This document shows, in pieces, positions 34,655 through 44,759 of a stretch of DNA of 64,000 nucleotides. The notes under the pieces are model-generated. The model worked only from the letters and a program-made list of their open reading frames with translations. It was not told the origin of the DNA and searched no databases. Numbering within the stretch: the stretch's first letter is position 1; each line of letters begins with the position of its first letter. This DNA is from Ignavibacteriales bacterium. GTDB taxonomy: Bacteria > Bacteroidota > Ignavibacteria > UBA10030 > SZUA-254. The position numbers were made by a program, and so were the translations under genes. Where the stretch lies: assembly GCA_016214905.1 (NCBI GenBank), contig JACRMQ010000001.1:62001-126000 (forward strand). The letters are read 5' to 3'.

Positions 34655-37177
34655 TTATTTTACCACGATACTGACAAGCTTGTTTTTGACAACAACCATT
34701 TTAACGATTTGCTTCCCATCAATATGCCGCTTAACACTCTCATCGTCTAAAACAAGTTTTTTAAGAAGTGCTTCATCCATATCAACGGCGATTGGAAACT
34801 TGGAACGAACTTTACCATTAACTTGCACGACCATTTCAATACTACTCACAGCCGCTTTCGATTCATCGTAACGGGGCCATTTCTCGTAAGCAAGCGAAGA
34901 AGAATGACCCAATTTTTGCCAGAGTTCTTCAGCAATATGCGGAGCAAAAGGCGAAAGAAGTAAAACAAACGTTTCCATCATACATTTTGGCTTCACATCA
35001 CGATTCAAAAACTCATTAACGAATATCATCATCTGTGAAATCGCGGTGTTGAAATTCATTCCTTCCAAATCAAGCGTAACTTTCTTGATTGTTTGATGAA
35101 TAAATCTCTCATCATCACCTGAAATTGAAATGTCTTTGATTGTCGGATGCAGTGCGCTATTTTCATCGACCAGCATTCGCCAAACACGATTCAGGAAACG
35201 ATAAACGCCCTCTACGCCGTGAGTCGACCACGGTTTGGTATCAACAAGCGGACCCATAAACATTTCGAACAGCCGCATTGCATCAGCGCCGTACTCTTTC
35301 ACAACATCGTCCGGATTGACAACGTTGCCGCGTGACTTCGACATCTTTTGCCCGTCTTCACCGAGAATCGTTCCTTGATTTATCAGACGTCTGAATGGTT
35401 CTTTGGTCGAAAGATAACTTAAATCGTATAGAACTTTATGCCAGAAGCGGGCATAAAGCAAATGCAGTACGGCATGTTCTGCACCTCCAACATAAAGATC
35501 AATCGGCATCCAATATTTTTCTTTTTGCTTAGAGATAAATTCTTTATCGTTTTCCGGATCGATATAACGTAGATAATACCAGCAAGAACCAGCCCACTGA
35601 GGCATTGTGTGCGTTTCCCTTCGCGCCGACTTGCCGGTTGCCGGATCAATTGTGTTCACCCATTCAGGAATTGTTGCCAATGCGGATTCACCTGTGTCGC
35701 TTGGTTTATATGATTTGCTTTCAGGCAGTAAAATCGGAAGATCGGTTTCGGGTAAATCTTTCACCGTTCCATCTTCAAGATAAATCAAAGGAAACGGTTC
35801 GCCCCAATACCGCTGGCGCGAAAACAGCCAATCTCGTAATTTGTAATTTATCGATCTCTTACCAAGACCTTTTTTCTCCAACCATTCTGCCATTTTAAGC
35901 TTAGCATCTTCTGTTGCTAATCCGTTGAGTGAAATTTCATCGTTTGTGGAATTAACCGCATTGCCATCTCCAGTGTATGCTTCTTTGGAGATATCACCGC
36001 CGGAAACGACTTCGATGATGGGAAGATTGAATTGTTTTGCAAATTCGTAATCGCGTTCATCATGTCCGGGGACAGCCATAATTGCACCCGTGCCGTAAGT
36101 AATAATCACATAATCTGCAATCCAGATCGGAATATTTTTCTTCGTCGCAGGATTGATTACATAAGCTCCGGTGAAAACTCCCGTTTTGTTTTTATCAAGA
36201 GCAACACGATCCAGTTCACTCTTCATCTTTGCCTGATCGCGATAATCATCCACGATCTTTTTCTGTTCAGAAGTCGTGATCTCATCTATAAGAGGATGCT
36301 CAGGTGCGAGAACCATGTAAGTTGCGCCAAACATCGTATCAGCGCGGGTTGTAAAAACACGGATTGATTTAGTTGATCCGGCAATTGCAAAGTCTGCTTC
36401 TGCTCCTTCGGAGCGTCCAATCCAATTGCGCTGCATCTCTAAAATACCGGGGGGCCAATTTAATTCGGTTAAATCTTTTTCTAACCGTTCAGCATAAGCG
36501 GTAATACGCAGCATCCATTGTCGCATTGCGCGCCGCTCAACCGTGTAACCTTTGCTCACCCATTCGTCAACTTCTTCATTAGCGAGGACTGTACCCAGTT
36601 CTGCGCACCAGTTCACCGGCATTTCAGCAAGGTATGCAAGCCGGTGTTTCGTAACGTAATCGCACTTTTCTTTTTCAGATAAGTTTGAAAGAATCGGCAG
36701 TTCCGATATCGGTCTGGCTTTATCTAATTTCGTATCATACCATGAGTTATAAATTTTCAGGAAGATCCACTGCGTCCATTTATAATATTTCGGATCTGTA
36801 GTGTTCACCTCGCGCGACCAATCGTACGACAAACCGAGCATTTTAATTTGTCGCTTGAAGGTTGCAATATTTTGCTGTGTCGTTATACTCGGATGAATCC
36901 CTGTTTGCATCGCATACCGCTCTGCCGGTAATCCAAAAGCATCCCACCCCATCGGATGTAACACATTGAAGCCGTTCATCCGCTTAAAACGAGTGTAAAT
37001 ATCCGTAGCGGTATATCCTTCGGGATGACCCACATGCAAACCAGATCCGGATGGATACGGGAACATATCGAGTATGTAAAGTTTTTCTTTTGCAGTATCG
37101 TCTGCGACCTTGAATGTTTGATGGTCGTCCCAATACTTCTGCCACTTCTTTTCGATTTCTAAAAATGAATATGCCAT
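34655..37177 (-). CDS. leuS: Leucyl-tRNA synthetase
   Basis: Class Ia synthetase of 840 aa. The HIGH-type signature is in [14 protein letters not shown]; the CP1 editing domain is recognised by [21 protein letters not shown] and [15 protein letters not shown]; the KMSKS loop [11 protein letters not shown] lies near 605; and the C-terminal anticodon and LeuRS-specific domains end [13 protein letters not shown]. It is full length with no visible lesion. It heads a coupled minus-strand unit with the tail protein and the glycosyltransferase. Confidence 0.97.
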   Translation of the reverse strand: MAYSFLEIEKKWQKYWDDHQTFKVADDTAKEKLYILDMFPYPSGSGLHVGHPEGYTATDIYTRFKRMNGFNVLHPMGWDAFGLPAERYAMQTGIHPSITTQQNIATFKRQIKMLGLSYDWSREVNTTDPKYYKWTQWIFLKIYNSWYDTKLDKARPISELPILSNLSEKEKCDYVTKHRLAYLAEMPVNWCAELGTVLANEEVDEWVSKGYTVERRAMRQWMLRITAYAERLEKDLTELNWPPGILEMQRNWIGRSEGAEADFAIAGSTKSIRVFTTRADTMFGATYMVLAPEHPLIDEITTSEQKKIVDDYRDQAKMKSELDRVALDKNKTGVFTGAYVINPATKKNIPIWIADYVIITYGTGAIMAVPGHDERDYEFAKQFNLPIIEVVSGGDISKEAYTGDGNAVNSTNDEISLNGLATEDAKLKMAEWLEKKGLGKRSINYKLRDWLFSRQRYWGEPFPLIYLEDGTVKDLPETDLPILLPESKSYKPSDTGESALATIPEWVNTIDPATGKSARRETHTMPQWAGSCWYYLRYIDPENDKEFISKQKEKYWMPIDLYVGGAEHAVLHLLYARFWHKVLYDLSYLSTKEPFRRLINQGTILGEDGQKMSKSRGNVVNPDDVVKEYGADAMRLFEMFMGPLVDTKPWSTHGVEGVYRFLNRVWRMLVDENSALHPTIKDISISGDDERFIHQTIKKVTLDLEGMNFNTAISQMMIFVNEFLNRDVKPKCMMETFVLLLSPFAPHIAEELWQKLGHSSSLAYEKWPRYDESKAAVSSIEMVVQVNGKVRSKFPIAVDMDEALLKKLVLDDESVKRHIDGKQIVKMVVVKNKLVSIVVK

Positions 37178-37219
37178 AATGTATTTAAAATACGGAATTT
37201 AGAGGGGAATCACAAAAGA

Positions 37220-37335
37220 TAGTACTGAGTAGAAAGTATTTGAGTAGTTGAGTATTTCGATGTGAGATGTTGGATGTGAGATATTGGATATTGGATATTG
37301 GTTATTCGATGTTCGATATTTGATATTCGTTTTTG
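37220..37335. repeat. Degenerate A/T-rich tandem repeat (GATATTG/GAGTATT units)
   Basis: The divergent gap between leuS and the lipoprotein genes (37178-37494, 317 nt) contains a run of short related units: TGAGTAG/GAGTATT, then TTGGATGTGAGA, then ATTGGATATTGGATATTGG, then GATGTTCGATATTTGATATTCG. No gene is visible. Such runs are common low-complexity spacer DNA in related genomes and could also carry the divergent promoters. Confidence 0.6.
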
Positions 37336-37494
37336 GTTTAGATACAAAGTTTGGATTTAAATCGCTATTGTCTTAATATTGTAATCGTGTAATGGATTGG
37401 AAGGAAAAGCAGAATCAATACATGAATGATATTTGGATATACTGGGGATTACCTCAAAATAGATTGTCAAGTTGGATTTTTAGAAGGTGATAAA

Positions 37495-38067
37495 ATGAAA
37501 TTAACTTTTTATTCTCTAAACGGCGTTAGAATATTTTTAGGTCTCTTTTTAGTACTACAATTCGATGGGTGTATACCATCCTATAAATTGACCTTCTCAT
37601 ATAATGAACAGAGCGGGAAAGTAATTGCGATTGAATCAGATATTGCAAATTTCATAATCGAAGGGAAATATAGTCCAAGTGGAAAAGGATCATCAAACGT
37701 GGACGTTACGATCGAATTGGGAATAAATAACATTCGATCGAATGTTTATGAACTTGATACATCTCAAATAATAATTTCTTCAGAATGGGCTAATAATTTT
37801 TCAGAAAAGAGAATTTATTCGAATAACGGCAATACTGTCTCAAGTAAAATAGCCCTTAAGAAAGGTGAGGATACTGAACTTACAATTTGTTTTTTATCAA
37901 ATTTTAATATCTCAAAGCTGAAAGAGGCAATTGATAGGCCAATCTTTATTACATTTAAATTACCAGGCATCAAGGATCTAATCATTGCGGAATTGGATCG
38001 AAATGATATAAAAGGAATTACTGGGGCTAATTACAAAATAACTGATGATAAAAAGTATGAAAATTGA
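37495..38067 (+). CDS. Putative lipoprotein of unknown function (first of a pair)
   Basis: A 190-aa protein with a hydrophobic leader (VRIFLGLFLVLQF) ending in DGC, a weak lipobox, so probably a lipoprotein. The start MKLTFYS is chosen because AAGGTG lies six bases before it and the leader begins there; the frame extends further upstream without a signal. The mature part is polar and beta-rich with no known motif. Its end overlaps the next gene by 11 nt. No family is recognised. Confidence 0.55.
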   Translation: MKLTFYSLNGVRIFLGLFLVLQFDGCIPSYKLTFSYNEQSGKVIAIESDIANFIIEGKYSPSGKGSSNVDVTIELGINNIRSNVYELDTSQIIISSEWANNFSEKRIYSNNGNTVSSKIALKKGEDTELTICFLSNFNISKLKEAIDRPIFITFKLPGIKDLIIAELDRNDIKGITGANYKITDDKKYEN

Positions 38068-38662
38068 GATATTAAGGATATTTCTTATTGTTACCTTTCT
38101 TCTTCTAGTTGGCTGTGATTCTAAGTACGGCTACTATGAATTGAAAATGCCAAAAAAGAATCCAACAAGTTACATCTTTAATTTTTCAATTGATGTTATA
38201 AAAATAATTATAAAACAAAATCATGAGAAGATGCCATTGAAGTATATTGAATCCGCTGAAGATTCATCAATTGTCTGGGGTGAGTATATTTTAAGAAAAC
38301 CCGAGAATAAAAATGATTTCTACTTAATGAACATGCTACCATCAGATACTTCAATTATATATTATCGTGTTATTGATGAAACAGTTAAAACTTTACCATA
38401 TATTTATTCAATCCATCTGCATATCACAAGTTTAGACTCATCTAAAACGCTCGTTAATGTTATAACAATTCGTCCAAGAATTTGTATAGGAGTACGTTTC
38501 CCATATAATGTTTTACCGATATCTGAACCTGATGCTAGTCTTATGAAAATTGTTGCTCCTTCAACTATTGAGGAATACACTGTATTACTTGTTATCGGAG
38601 AAGCATTAGGGATGAAGGACAAAATGCCAACACTAATATTACCGGAGCAACCCAGAAAATAG
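38057..38662 (+). CDS. Putative lipoprotein of unknown function (second of a pair)
   Basis: A 201-aa protein with a clear lipoprotein signal: MKIEILRIFLIVTFLLLVGC, Cys20 being the lipidation site. The start at 38057 is preferred over the ATG four codons earlier because it gives a standard basic N-terminus. The mature part has no recognised domain; it includes RPRICIGVRFPYNVLPIS and a hydrophobic stretch near 180. It is translationally coupled to the preceding lipoprotein and ends 66 nt before the terminator it shares with rplQ. Confidence 0.6.
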   Translation: MKIEILRIFLIVTFLLLVGCDSKYGYYELKMPKKNPTSYIFNFSIDVIKIIIKQNHEKMPLKYIESAEDSSIVWGEYILRKPENKNDFYLMNMLPSDTSIIYYRVIDETVKTLPYIYSIHLHITSLDSSKTLVNVITIRPRICIGVRFPYNVLPISEPDASLMKIVAPSTIEEYTVLLVIGEALGMKDKMPTLILPEQPRK

Positions 38663-38721
38663 AGTACAAAGTATTAAAATACTAAGGGTACAATCCTACT
38701 AATTGATAATTGCATCATAGA

Positions 38722-39195
38722 TCACAATAAAAAAAGGGCATCCATTTCTGGATACCCTTTACATTTTTTCTTCGCTTTCGGTTTGGCAGCAGGTTTTTCA
38801 GGTGCTTTACCTGTATTGAAATCTACCAACTCAAGCACTGCAACTTCGGCGGCATCGCCGTGTCGTTGACCGAGTTTTACTACACGCGTGTAACCTCCGG
38901 GTCGTGTTGCAACCTTCGTGGCTATTTCGGTGAACAATTCTTTTATAGCATCACGGTCTTTTATGTAGCGGGCGATTTCTCTGCGTGCGTGAACATTCTT
39001 TTGCTCGCCTTCACCAGCAACAGCATTCTTAGCGCGGGTTATTATTTTTTCAACAACCATGCGGGTTTCTTTTGCTTTTGCAAGTGTTGTTTTAATTTTT
39101 TTATGTTTTATAAGCGAGGTTGAGAGCGCTGAAAGTGTCGATTTTCTGTGACTCGCCGTTCTTTTTAATTTTCTTCCTGATTTTCTATGACGCAT
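38722..39195 (-). CDS. rplQ: 50S ribosomal protein L17
   Basis: L17 of the large subunit, last gene of the alpha-type cluster. The core is standard ([59 protein letters not shown]). The frame is 157 aa, and its last 12 or so residues ([13 protein letters not shown]) are encoded by the terminator hairpin itself. An extra A in the A6 run (38764-38769) would end the protein at KKKM just before the hairpin, so the listed C-terminus is probably wrong. Confidence 0.93.
   Translation of the reverse strand: MRHRKSGRKLKRTASHRKSTLSALSTSLIKHKKIKTTLAKAKETRMVVEKIITRAKNAVAGEGEQKNVHARREIARYIKDRDAIKELFTEIATKVATRPGGYTRVVKLGQRHGDAAEVAVLELVDFNTGKAPEKPAAKPKAKKKCKGYPEMDALFLL
38729..38760. terminator. Bidirectional terminator at the end of the ribosomal block
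   Basis: Arms AAAGGGCATCC and GGATACCCTTT form an 11-bp stem with one imperfect pair (G-U on the minus transcript) and a 6-nt loop. On the minus strand it is followed by seven T's, ending the rpoA-rplQ transcript. On the plus strand it is followed by ACATTTTTTC, so it can also end the lipoprotein transcript. Confidence 0.85.
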
Positions 39196-39215
39196 TTTTC
39201 TTCCTACGTTTTAAA

Positions 39216-40205
39216 TTAATCGTTGGTATCGTGAAGATATTTTTCAACATCCATTCCAAAATTTAGTCCGAACTGCTCAATGATTTCACCCAACTCGGCA
39301 AGTGATTTTCTTCCGAAGTTTCTGAATTTCAACAATTCAGGTTCATCTCTCTTAACCAAATCGGCTATCGTTCGGATGTTTGCCGCTTTTAAGCAATTAT
39401 GAGATCGGACTGAAAGCTCCATTTCATCTACAGGCATCTGCAATATTTTCCTGATGCGTACGAATTCGGAATCTTTCTCCAGCATTTCTTCCTGAGCATC
39501 GGAATCAATATTGAAGCTTAGGAAGAGTTGAATATGATCTCTCAATATGACTGCCGCCTGTGCCAAAGCATCATCGGGCGCGATGGAACCATCGGTTTCT
39601 ATTTCGAGCGTCAGCTTTTCGTAATCGGTTTGCTGACCTACGCGCGTTGGTTCGATTATAAATCTTACATTTTTAATCGGCGTGAAGATCGAGTCCATGG
39701 TGATCGCATCTACCGTTTGATCGGGAGCTTTATTTTCTTCAGCGGTTACGTAACCTTTACCGCGTCCGATCCGTAATTCGATTTCAACCTGAGCACCCGC
39801 GTTGAGAGTCGCTATGTGTTGATCGGGATTCAGAATCTCGATTTCCGGATTCGCTTTTTGAATATCGGCGGCTGTTACATTTTTTGGACCCTTCATCTCT
39901 AAAACAACGCGGTTCAACTTTTTATTGATGAGTTTCATCCGCACCGATTTTAGATTAAGAATAATTTCGGAGACATCCTCCACAACTCCGGGGATCGTGG
40001 AGAATTCGTGCAACACTCCTTCAATCCTCAGGGCGGTGAATGCCGTTCCTTGAAGAGATGATAGAAGAACGCGGCGAAACGCGTTCCCGATTGTTACACC
40101 GAATCCCTTTTCCAGGGGTTGTAAAATAAATCGGCCGAATGTATTCGTATAACTTACTTCGTCGATTTGTACCTTCTCAGGCATCTGATAATTTGTTGCT
40201 ACCAT
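39216..40205 (-). CDS. rpoA: RNA polymerase alpha subunit
   Basis: A 329-aa alpha subunit that scaffolds RNA polymerase assembly. The N-terminal dimerisation domain shows FGRFILQPLEKGFGVTIGNA and RRVLLSSLQGTA; the C-terminal domain (about 255-320), which contacts UP elements and activators, shows LSVRSHNCLKAANIRTIADL and the RNFGRKSLAELGEII motif. It lies between rpsD and rplQ as in most bacteria. Confidence 0.98.
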   Translation of the reverse strand: MVATNYQMPEKVQIDEVSYTNTFGRFILQPLEKGFGVTIGNAFRRVLLSSLQGTAFTALRIEGVLHEFSTIPGVVEDVSEIILNLKSVRMKLINKKLNRVVLEMKGPKNVTAADIQKANPEIEILNPDQHIATLNAGAQVEIELRIGRGKGYVTAEENKAPDQTVDAITMDSIFTPIKNVRFIIEPTRVGQQTDYEKLTLEIETDGSIAPDDALAQAAVILRDHIQLFLSFNIDSDAQEEMLEKDSEFVRIRKILQMPVDEMELSVRSHNCLKAANIRTIADLVKRDEPELLKFRNFGRKSLAELGEIIEQFGLNFGMDVEKYLHDTND

Positions 40206-40254
40206 ATTTTCCTTCTCCCACCGATTCTTATTTGGATCGGTGCTCTTGAGATTT

Positions 40255-40884
40255 TTATTTGGAGTAAAGTTCTACGACTAATTGTTCGTTAGCGTTGAGC
40301 GGAATATCTGCGCGCTCAGGTACATTTAAAAATGTTCCGGCCATTCCGGCTTTATCGAGACTCAACCACGGAAGCATCGTGTTATCTTTCATGCGTTTCA
40401 TGGATGAGTGAATAATATCTAACTTTTTACTTTTATCAACAACATGAACCACATCTCCGGCTTTTAAGAGAAAAGATGGGATATTGACAGGTTTATGGTT
40501 CACCAAAAAGTGACCGTGCACTATCATCTGTCGTCCTGCTTTTCTTGAAGGAGAAAATCCGAGACGGTACACAACCGAATCGAGCCGACGTTCAAGTAAC
40601 TTTACAAGATTCTCGCCGGTACGTCCGGGGATGCTCAGTGCGCGTTTGAAATAATTTCTGAATTGCACTTCCTGCAATCCGTACATGCGTCTGATTTTCT
40701 GCTTCTCTCGAAGCTGAACTCCATATTCAGAGATTTTCTGACGCCGTGTTTGTCCGTGCGATCCGGGTGGATACGCTCTGCGCTCGACCGGGCATTTCTC
40801 TGTAAAACATTTCGTGCCTTTTAAGAATAGCTTTTGTCTTTCTCTTCGGCACAGCCGACAACTTCCTTCAATATAACGACCCAT
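40255..40884 (-). CDS. rpsD: 30S ribosomal protein S4 (zinc-binding form)
   Basis: S4 is a primary 16S rRNA binder and often the autoregulator of the alpha operon. This 209-aa copy keeps Cys9, Cys12, Cys26 and Cys31, the C+ zinc form. The S4 domain is seen in RRLDSVVYRLGFSPSRKAGRQ and VHGHFLVNHKPVNIPSF. It sits between rpsK and rpoA. Whether it represses the operon here is not shown. Confidence 0.98.
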   Translation of the reverse strand: MGRYIEGSCRLCRRERQKLFLKGTKCFTEKCPVERRAYPPGSHGQTRRQKISEYGVQLREKQKIRRMYGLQEVQFRNYFKRALSIPGRTGENLVKLLERRLDSVVYRLGFSPSRKAGRQMIVHGHFLVNHKPVNIPSFLLKAGDVVHVVDKSKKLDIIHSSMKRMKDNTMLPWLSLDKAGMAGTFLNVPERADIPLNANEQLVVELYSK

Positions 40885-40918
40885 AATTTCCTTACTGTTG
40901 ATATTCTAATTAAATATT

Positions 40919-41332
40919 TTAAACACGTCGCCTTTTTGGCGGGCGGCAACCATTATGCGGTATCGGTGTAATATCGCGTATGCTAAGAATCTCCAAACCG
41001 CATGTTTGCAAAGATCGTACGCCTGCTTCACGTCCCGAACCGGGACCTTTGACGAATACATCGACCTTTCTTAAACCAAGGTCGTATGCTTCTTTCGCGG
41101 CAGCTTCAGCCGTTACCTGCGCGGCAAACGGTGTATTCTTTCGCGATCCTTTGAACGCATTGCGCCCTGCCGATGACCAGCTTATTACGTTACCGTAAAC
41201 ATCGGTGATTGTAACTATAACATTGTTGAATGTAGCCTTGATGAAAACTTTACCGGTTACATCGACCTGAATTTTCTTTTTCTTTTTTGCAGCCGTTGAT
41301 TGCGCTGCTGCACCTGAACCTTGTTTTGCCAT
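40919..41332 (-). CDS. rpsK: 30S ribosomal protein S11
   Basis: S11 of the small-subunit platform, 137 aa. Standard core: [22 protein letters not shown], then [11 protein letters not shown], and the C-terminal [18 protein letters not shown]. The N-terminus has a low-complexity Ala/Lys stretch ([13 protein letters not shown]) somewhat longer than usual. It follows rpsM and precedes rpsD. Confidence 0.98.
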   Translation of the reverse strand: MAKQGSGAAAQSTAAKKKKKIQVDVTGKVFIKATFNNVIVTITDVYGNVISWSSAGRNAFKGSRKNTPFAAQVTAEAAAKEAYDLGLRKVDVFVKGPGSGREAGVRSLQTCGLEILSIRDITPIPHNGCRPPKRRRV

Positions 41333-41354
41333 TTTATTAATCCGTTATTAAATG

Positions 41355-41738
41355 TTATTTCTTGGCTATTGCTTTTTTCTTGCCGGCAACTGTCTTACGT
41401 TTACCTTTACGTGTCCGTGAGTTTGTTCTCGTCCGTTGCCCTCGCACCGGTAATCCTTTTCGATGTCTTAATCCCCGATATGAGTTAATGTCCATCAACC
41501 GCTTTATGTTCATCTGCGTTTCTGTTCGGGCGGAACCTTCAACCTTTAAATCGGAAGTGATGATTGAACGAATTTTCGCAACTTCGTCATCGGTCAGTTC
41601 GTTTATTTTTTTCGCGTAACTGATTCCGGCTTGATCGAGTATCTTGTGCGCGGTACTACGACCAATGCCAAAGATATAAGTTAGTCCGATTTCGGATCGT
41701 TTATTTTTTGGTAAATCTATGCCTGCTATACGAGCCAC
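41355..41738 (-). CDS. rpsM: 30S ribosomal protein S13
   Basis: S13 of the small-subunit head, contacting the P-site tRNA and L5 across the subunit bridge; 127 aa. Seen are [23 protein letters not shown]-like ([16 protein letters not shown]), [14 protein letters not shown] and the basic tail [15 protein letters not shown]. It follows rpmJ. Confidence 0.98.
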   Translation of the reverse strand: MARIAGIDLPKNKRSEIGLTYIFGIGRSTAHKILDQAGISYAKKINELTDDEVAKIRSIITSDLKVEGSARTETQMNIKRLMDINSYRGLRHRKGLPVRGQRTRTNSRTRKGKRKTVAGKKKAIAKK

Positions 41739-41785
41739 TATTAATTATCCTTTCGACTAAATTAAATTCTAATTAGAATTCGTCT

Positions 41786-41899
41786 TTATCCTTGTCTTTG
41801 TTTGTGTTTTGGGTTCTTGCATATTACGCGGACAACACCGTTGCGCCGTATAATTTTACAATTATCACATAATTTTTTCACTGATGATCGAACTTTCAT
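41786..41899 (-). CDS. rpmJ: 50S ribosomal protein L36
   Basis: A 37-aa protein, [19 protein letters not shown] to KHKQRQG. Zinc ligands Cys11, Cys14, Cys27 and His32 are all present, so it is the zinc-binding form. It lies between infA (11 nt upstream) and rpsM, the usual place. Confidence 0.97.
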   Translation of the reverse strand: MKVRSSVKKLCDNCKIIRRNGVVRVICKNPKHKQRQG

Positions 41900-41910
41900 G
41901 AAAACTCCAA

Positions 41911-42129
41911 TTATTTATACCGATACGTAATACGACCTTTGGTCAGATCGTAAGGCGACATTTCTACAGTTACTTTATCGCCGACTAATATTTTTATGTA
42001 ATGCATTCTCATTTTACCGGAAATTACTGCCAATATCTCGTGACCGTTATCTAATTTCACCCTGAACATCGCGTTGGGTAATGTATCGGTGATTACACCG
42101 TCCATCGTAATTGGTCCTTGCTTAGCCAT
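41911..42129 (-). CDS. infA: Translation initiation factor IF-1
   Basis: A 72-aa OB-fold factor that occupies the ribosomal A site during initiation. The sequence [20 protein letters not shown] with [20 protein letters not shown] and [14 protein letters not shown] is typical. It follows map by five nt in the order secY-map-infA-rpmJ. Confidence 0.98.
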   Translation of the reverse strand: MAKQGPITMDGVITDTLPNAMFRVKLDNGHEILAVISGKMRMHYIKILVGDKVTVEMSPYDLTKGRITYRYK

Positions 42130-42134
42130 TCACC

Positions 42135-42902
42135 TTATGATATTGTAAGTATTTCTGGTTTACCATCTTTAACTAAAACTGTATGTTCAAAATGTGCCGA
42201 ATCTTTTCCGTCTGCCGTTCTAACTGTCCAGCCGTCGGCGTCGACTCGAACTCGATAGCTTCCGGCATTCACCATCGGTTCAATTGCTAATGTCATTCCG
42301 GTTTCTAACAAGAGTCCTGTTCCCTTTTCGCCGTAATTTGGAACAGCCGGTTCTTCGTGTAAATATTTTCCTACTCCGTGTCCTACTAAATCCCGAACGA
42401 CCGAAAATCCATCGGATTCAACACGCTTCTGAACTGCCGCAGATATATCGTGTACTCTGTTTCCTGATACTGCTTGCGCGATACCTTCATACAGTGATTC
42501 TTCGGTGGCTTGAAGCAATCTTTGCTTCTCGCTCGAAATTTTTCCTACAGCGAACGTCCAGGCGCCATCGCCGTAAAACTTATTTTTCTTTACACCTACA
42601 TCGATAGAAACTATCTCACCTTCGTTCAACTTTCGTGAACCAGGTATTCCGTGAACAACTTCATCATCTATCGAAATACACAAACTTGCCGGAAAAAGAT
42701 TTTTCTTATCGGTTCCGTAACCTTTAAATGCCGGTTCTGCCTGTTGAGATCTAATAAACTCTTCTGCAAATTGATCCAACTCTTTCGTTGTTATACCGGG
42801 CTTGACCATTACATTCATCATCTTTAAGACTTCTGCAACAATCCTGTTACTTTCCCGCATCAATTCAATTTCAGCAGGCGATTTAATAAAAACTTTCGCC
42901 AT
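42135..42902 (-). CDS. map: Methionine aminopeptidase, type I
   Basis: A 255-aa metalloprotease that removes the initiator Met from nascent proteins. The metal ligands are in SIDVGVKKNKFYGDGAWTF (two Asp), GHGVGKYLHEEP (His), TLAIEPMVNAG (Glu) and the C-terminal FEHTVLV (Glu). There is no N-terminal zinc extension, so it is the short bacterial form. It directly follows secY; the adk gene often found between these two is absent. Confidence 0.97.
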   Translation of the reverse strand: MAKVFIKSPAEIELMRESNRIVAEVLKMMNVMVKPGITTKELDQFAEEFIRSQQAEPAFKGYGTDKKNLFPASLCISIDDEVVHGIPGSRKLNEGEIVSIDVGVKKNKFYGDGAWTFAVGKISSEKQRLLQATEESLYEGIAQAVSGNRVHDISAAVQKRVESDGFSVVRDLVGHGVGKYLHEEPAVPNYGEKGTGLLLETGMTLAIEPMVNAGSYRVRVDADGWTVRTADGKDSAHFEHTVLVKDGKPEILTIS

Positions 42903-42933
42903 TATAATTTTACAACCTTAATTAAGGTTGCAC

Positions 42934-44271
42934 TTACATCCTTCTGCCTTTAATCTTGCCGCTCTTCATGAAACCGTCGTAATGGCGCATTAGAAGATGC
43001 GATTCAATTTGTTGGAGGGTATCCAAACCAACTCCAACAATAATTAACAAACTGGTACCGCCGAAGAAACTTGCAAAACCGGAAGTCACTCCTAACCGCA
43101 TCAAAAATGCGGGAAGAATCGCGACGATCGCGAGAAAAATTGATCCTGGTAATGTAATTTTAGTCAAGATGTTATCTATAAAATCAGATGTATGTTTTCC
43201 GGGTCTGATGCCGGGAATGAATCCGCCTTGCTTTTGCATATTTTCTGCAACGTCTTTCGGATTGAATGCGACGGCAGTATAAAAATATGTAAAGAAGATA
43301 ATCATCAAGGCGTAAACAACCGAGTAGGTGATTGATGTATAGTTAAAATATCCGGCTATCCCCTGCATAAAATCGCTTTCAGGAAAGAAAGTGAGAATTG
43401 TGTTAGGAATAAACATGATAGCTTGGGCAAATATAATCGGCATAACGCCAGCCGTATTTACACGCATCGGGATGTATTGTGTTACCCCGCCATAAATTTT
43501 TCTGCCAACAACGCGTTTCGCATATTGAACAGGAATCCGTCGGGTTGCCTGAGTGACCATAACAATACCGGCAACGATAAAAAACATGAGTATAAAAATA
43601 ATCAGTTCAATAATCAAACCGCGTGCGCCCGAGCTTACGAGCTGATATTCATCGAGAAGTGCATTTGGAAAACGTGCAATGATGCCGATAAAAATAATAA
43701 GTGATATTCCGTTTCCAATACCGCGCTCTGTGATTTGTTCTCCCAACCACATAATAAATATTGTACCTGCTGTCAGTACAAACATCGTTGATAGTTGAAA
43801 TACAAGTCCGTGGACCGCCGGAGGTACAATCGGTATACCCTCGGCATTAATGCTCATCAACTGAACGCTAACACCCCATGCCTGAAGCATAGAAATCAGA
43901 ACTGTGCCATAACGGGTGAGTTGTGTAATTTTTTTTCGGCCTTCTTCACCTTCTTTTGATAATTTTTGGAAGTATGGAATCACCGCGCCGAGCAATTGGA
44001 TTATAATAGATGCACTGATATAAGGCATTATACCGAGAGCAAAAATTGCCGCATTGCTGAAAGCACCACCTACGAAAAGATCATACAACCCAAAAAGAGT
44101 GTTAGATGCCTGATTTCGCATTGCTTCTGTTAGCAATTGAGCATCTACACCGGGTAGTGTGATGTGAGCGCCTAAACGAACAATAATCAGAATTCCGGCA
44201 GTGAATAAAATCCTCTGTCGGAGTTCATGAATTTTGAATATGTTCCGAAAACTTTCGCTGAGTTTTGCCAT
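42934..44271 (-). CDS. secY: Protein translocase subunit SecY
   Basis: The 445-aa channel subunit of the Sec translocon with ten predicted membrane segments. Seen are LRQRILFTAGILIIVRLGAH (first segment), the plug-region ALGIMPYISASIIIQLL, AKRVVGRKIYGG in a cytoplasmic loop, and the conserved QGGFIPGIRPGKHTSDF. It lies between rplO and map as in the spc operon and would export the signal-peptide proteins at the other end of the window. Confidence 0.98.
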   Translation of the reverse strand: MAKLSESFRNIFKIHELRQRILFTAGILIIVRLGAHITLPGVDAQLLTEAMRNQASNTLFGLYDLFVGGAFSNAAIFALGIMPYISASIIIQLLGAVIPYFQKLSKEGEEGRKKITQLTRYGTVLISMLQAWGVSVQLMSINAEGIPIVPPAVHGLVFQLSTMFVLTAGTIFIMWLGEQITERGIGNGISLIIFIGIIARFPNALLDEYQLVSSGARGLIIELIIFILMFFIVAGIVMVTQATRRIPVQYAKRVVGRKIYGGVTQYIPMRVNTAGVMPIIFAQAIMFIPNTILTFFPESDFMQGIAGYFNYTSITYSVVYALMIIFFTYFYTAVAFNPKDVAENMQKQGGFIPGIRPGKHTSDFIDNILTKITLPGSIFLAIVAILPAFLMRLGVTSGFASFFGGTSLLIIVGVGLDTLQQIESHLLMRHYDGFMKSGKIKGRRM

Positions 44272-44277
44272 TGACGA

Positions 44278-44757
44278 TTACTTCGCTGATTTGTTGATAG
44301 TAATTGCTTTTCCGCCGGCAGCTTCAATTTTCTGCACGGCTGTTTTGCTGAATGAATTTGCAGTAATTTCTAATTTGGATTTTAAATCTCCGTCGCCTAG
44401 TATTTTTACAGGTAAAGATTTTTTTGAAACAGCGCCAAGAGTATATAGTAATTCCGGATTAATTTTTCCGTCTTTAATTTTACCTGCGGCTGCGAATTCT
44501 TCAAGTCGGGAAACATTCACTTTTTGGAATTCGACACGAAGAACATTTGTAAATCCGAATTTGGGAACGCGACGAACGAGCGGCATTTGACCGCCCTCGA
44601 ACCATGGACGATAATGTGTTCCTGACCGGGCGCCCTCGCCCTTATGTCCGCGTGTAGCTGTGCCACCGTGTCCTGATCCCTGACCACGAGCGATTCGTTT
44701 TACTTTCTTCCTCGACCCGGGAGCGTATTTTAAATTATGTAATGCATTATTCGCCAT
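44278..44757 (-). CDS. rplO: 50S ribosomal protein L15
   Basis: L15, a late-assembly protein of the large subunit, 159 aa. The N-terminus LKYAPGSRKKVKRIARGQGS with GHGGTATRGHKGEGARSG is the Gly/Arg-rich rRNA-contacting extension; the C-terminal domain ends VQKIEAAGGKAITI. It follows rpmD by two nt and precedes secY. Confidence 0.98.
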   Translation of the reverse strand: MANNALHNLKYAPGSRKKVKRIARGQGSGHGGTATRGHKGEGARSGTHYRPWFEGGQMPLVRRVPKFGFTNVLRVEFQKVNVSRLEEFAAAGKIKDGKINPELLYTLGAVSKKSLPVKILGDGDLKSKLEITANSFSKTAVQKIEAAGGKAITINKSAK

Positions 44758-44759
44758 AC

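Noticed and set aside
37220-37335. Possible CRISPR array in the repeated A/T-rich stretch
   Set aside because: Units are short, variable in length and unspaced; there are no regular repeats with unique spacers and no cas genes nearby.
42903-42933. Missing adk gene between secY and map
   Set aside because: The adk gene is often but not always here; many bacteria carry it elsewhere, so its absence is not evidence of loss.
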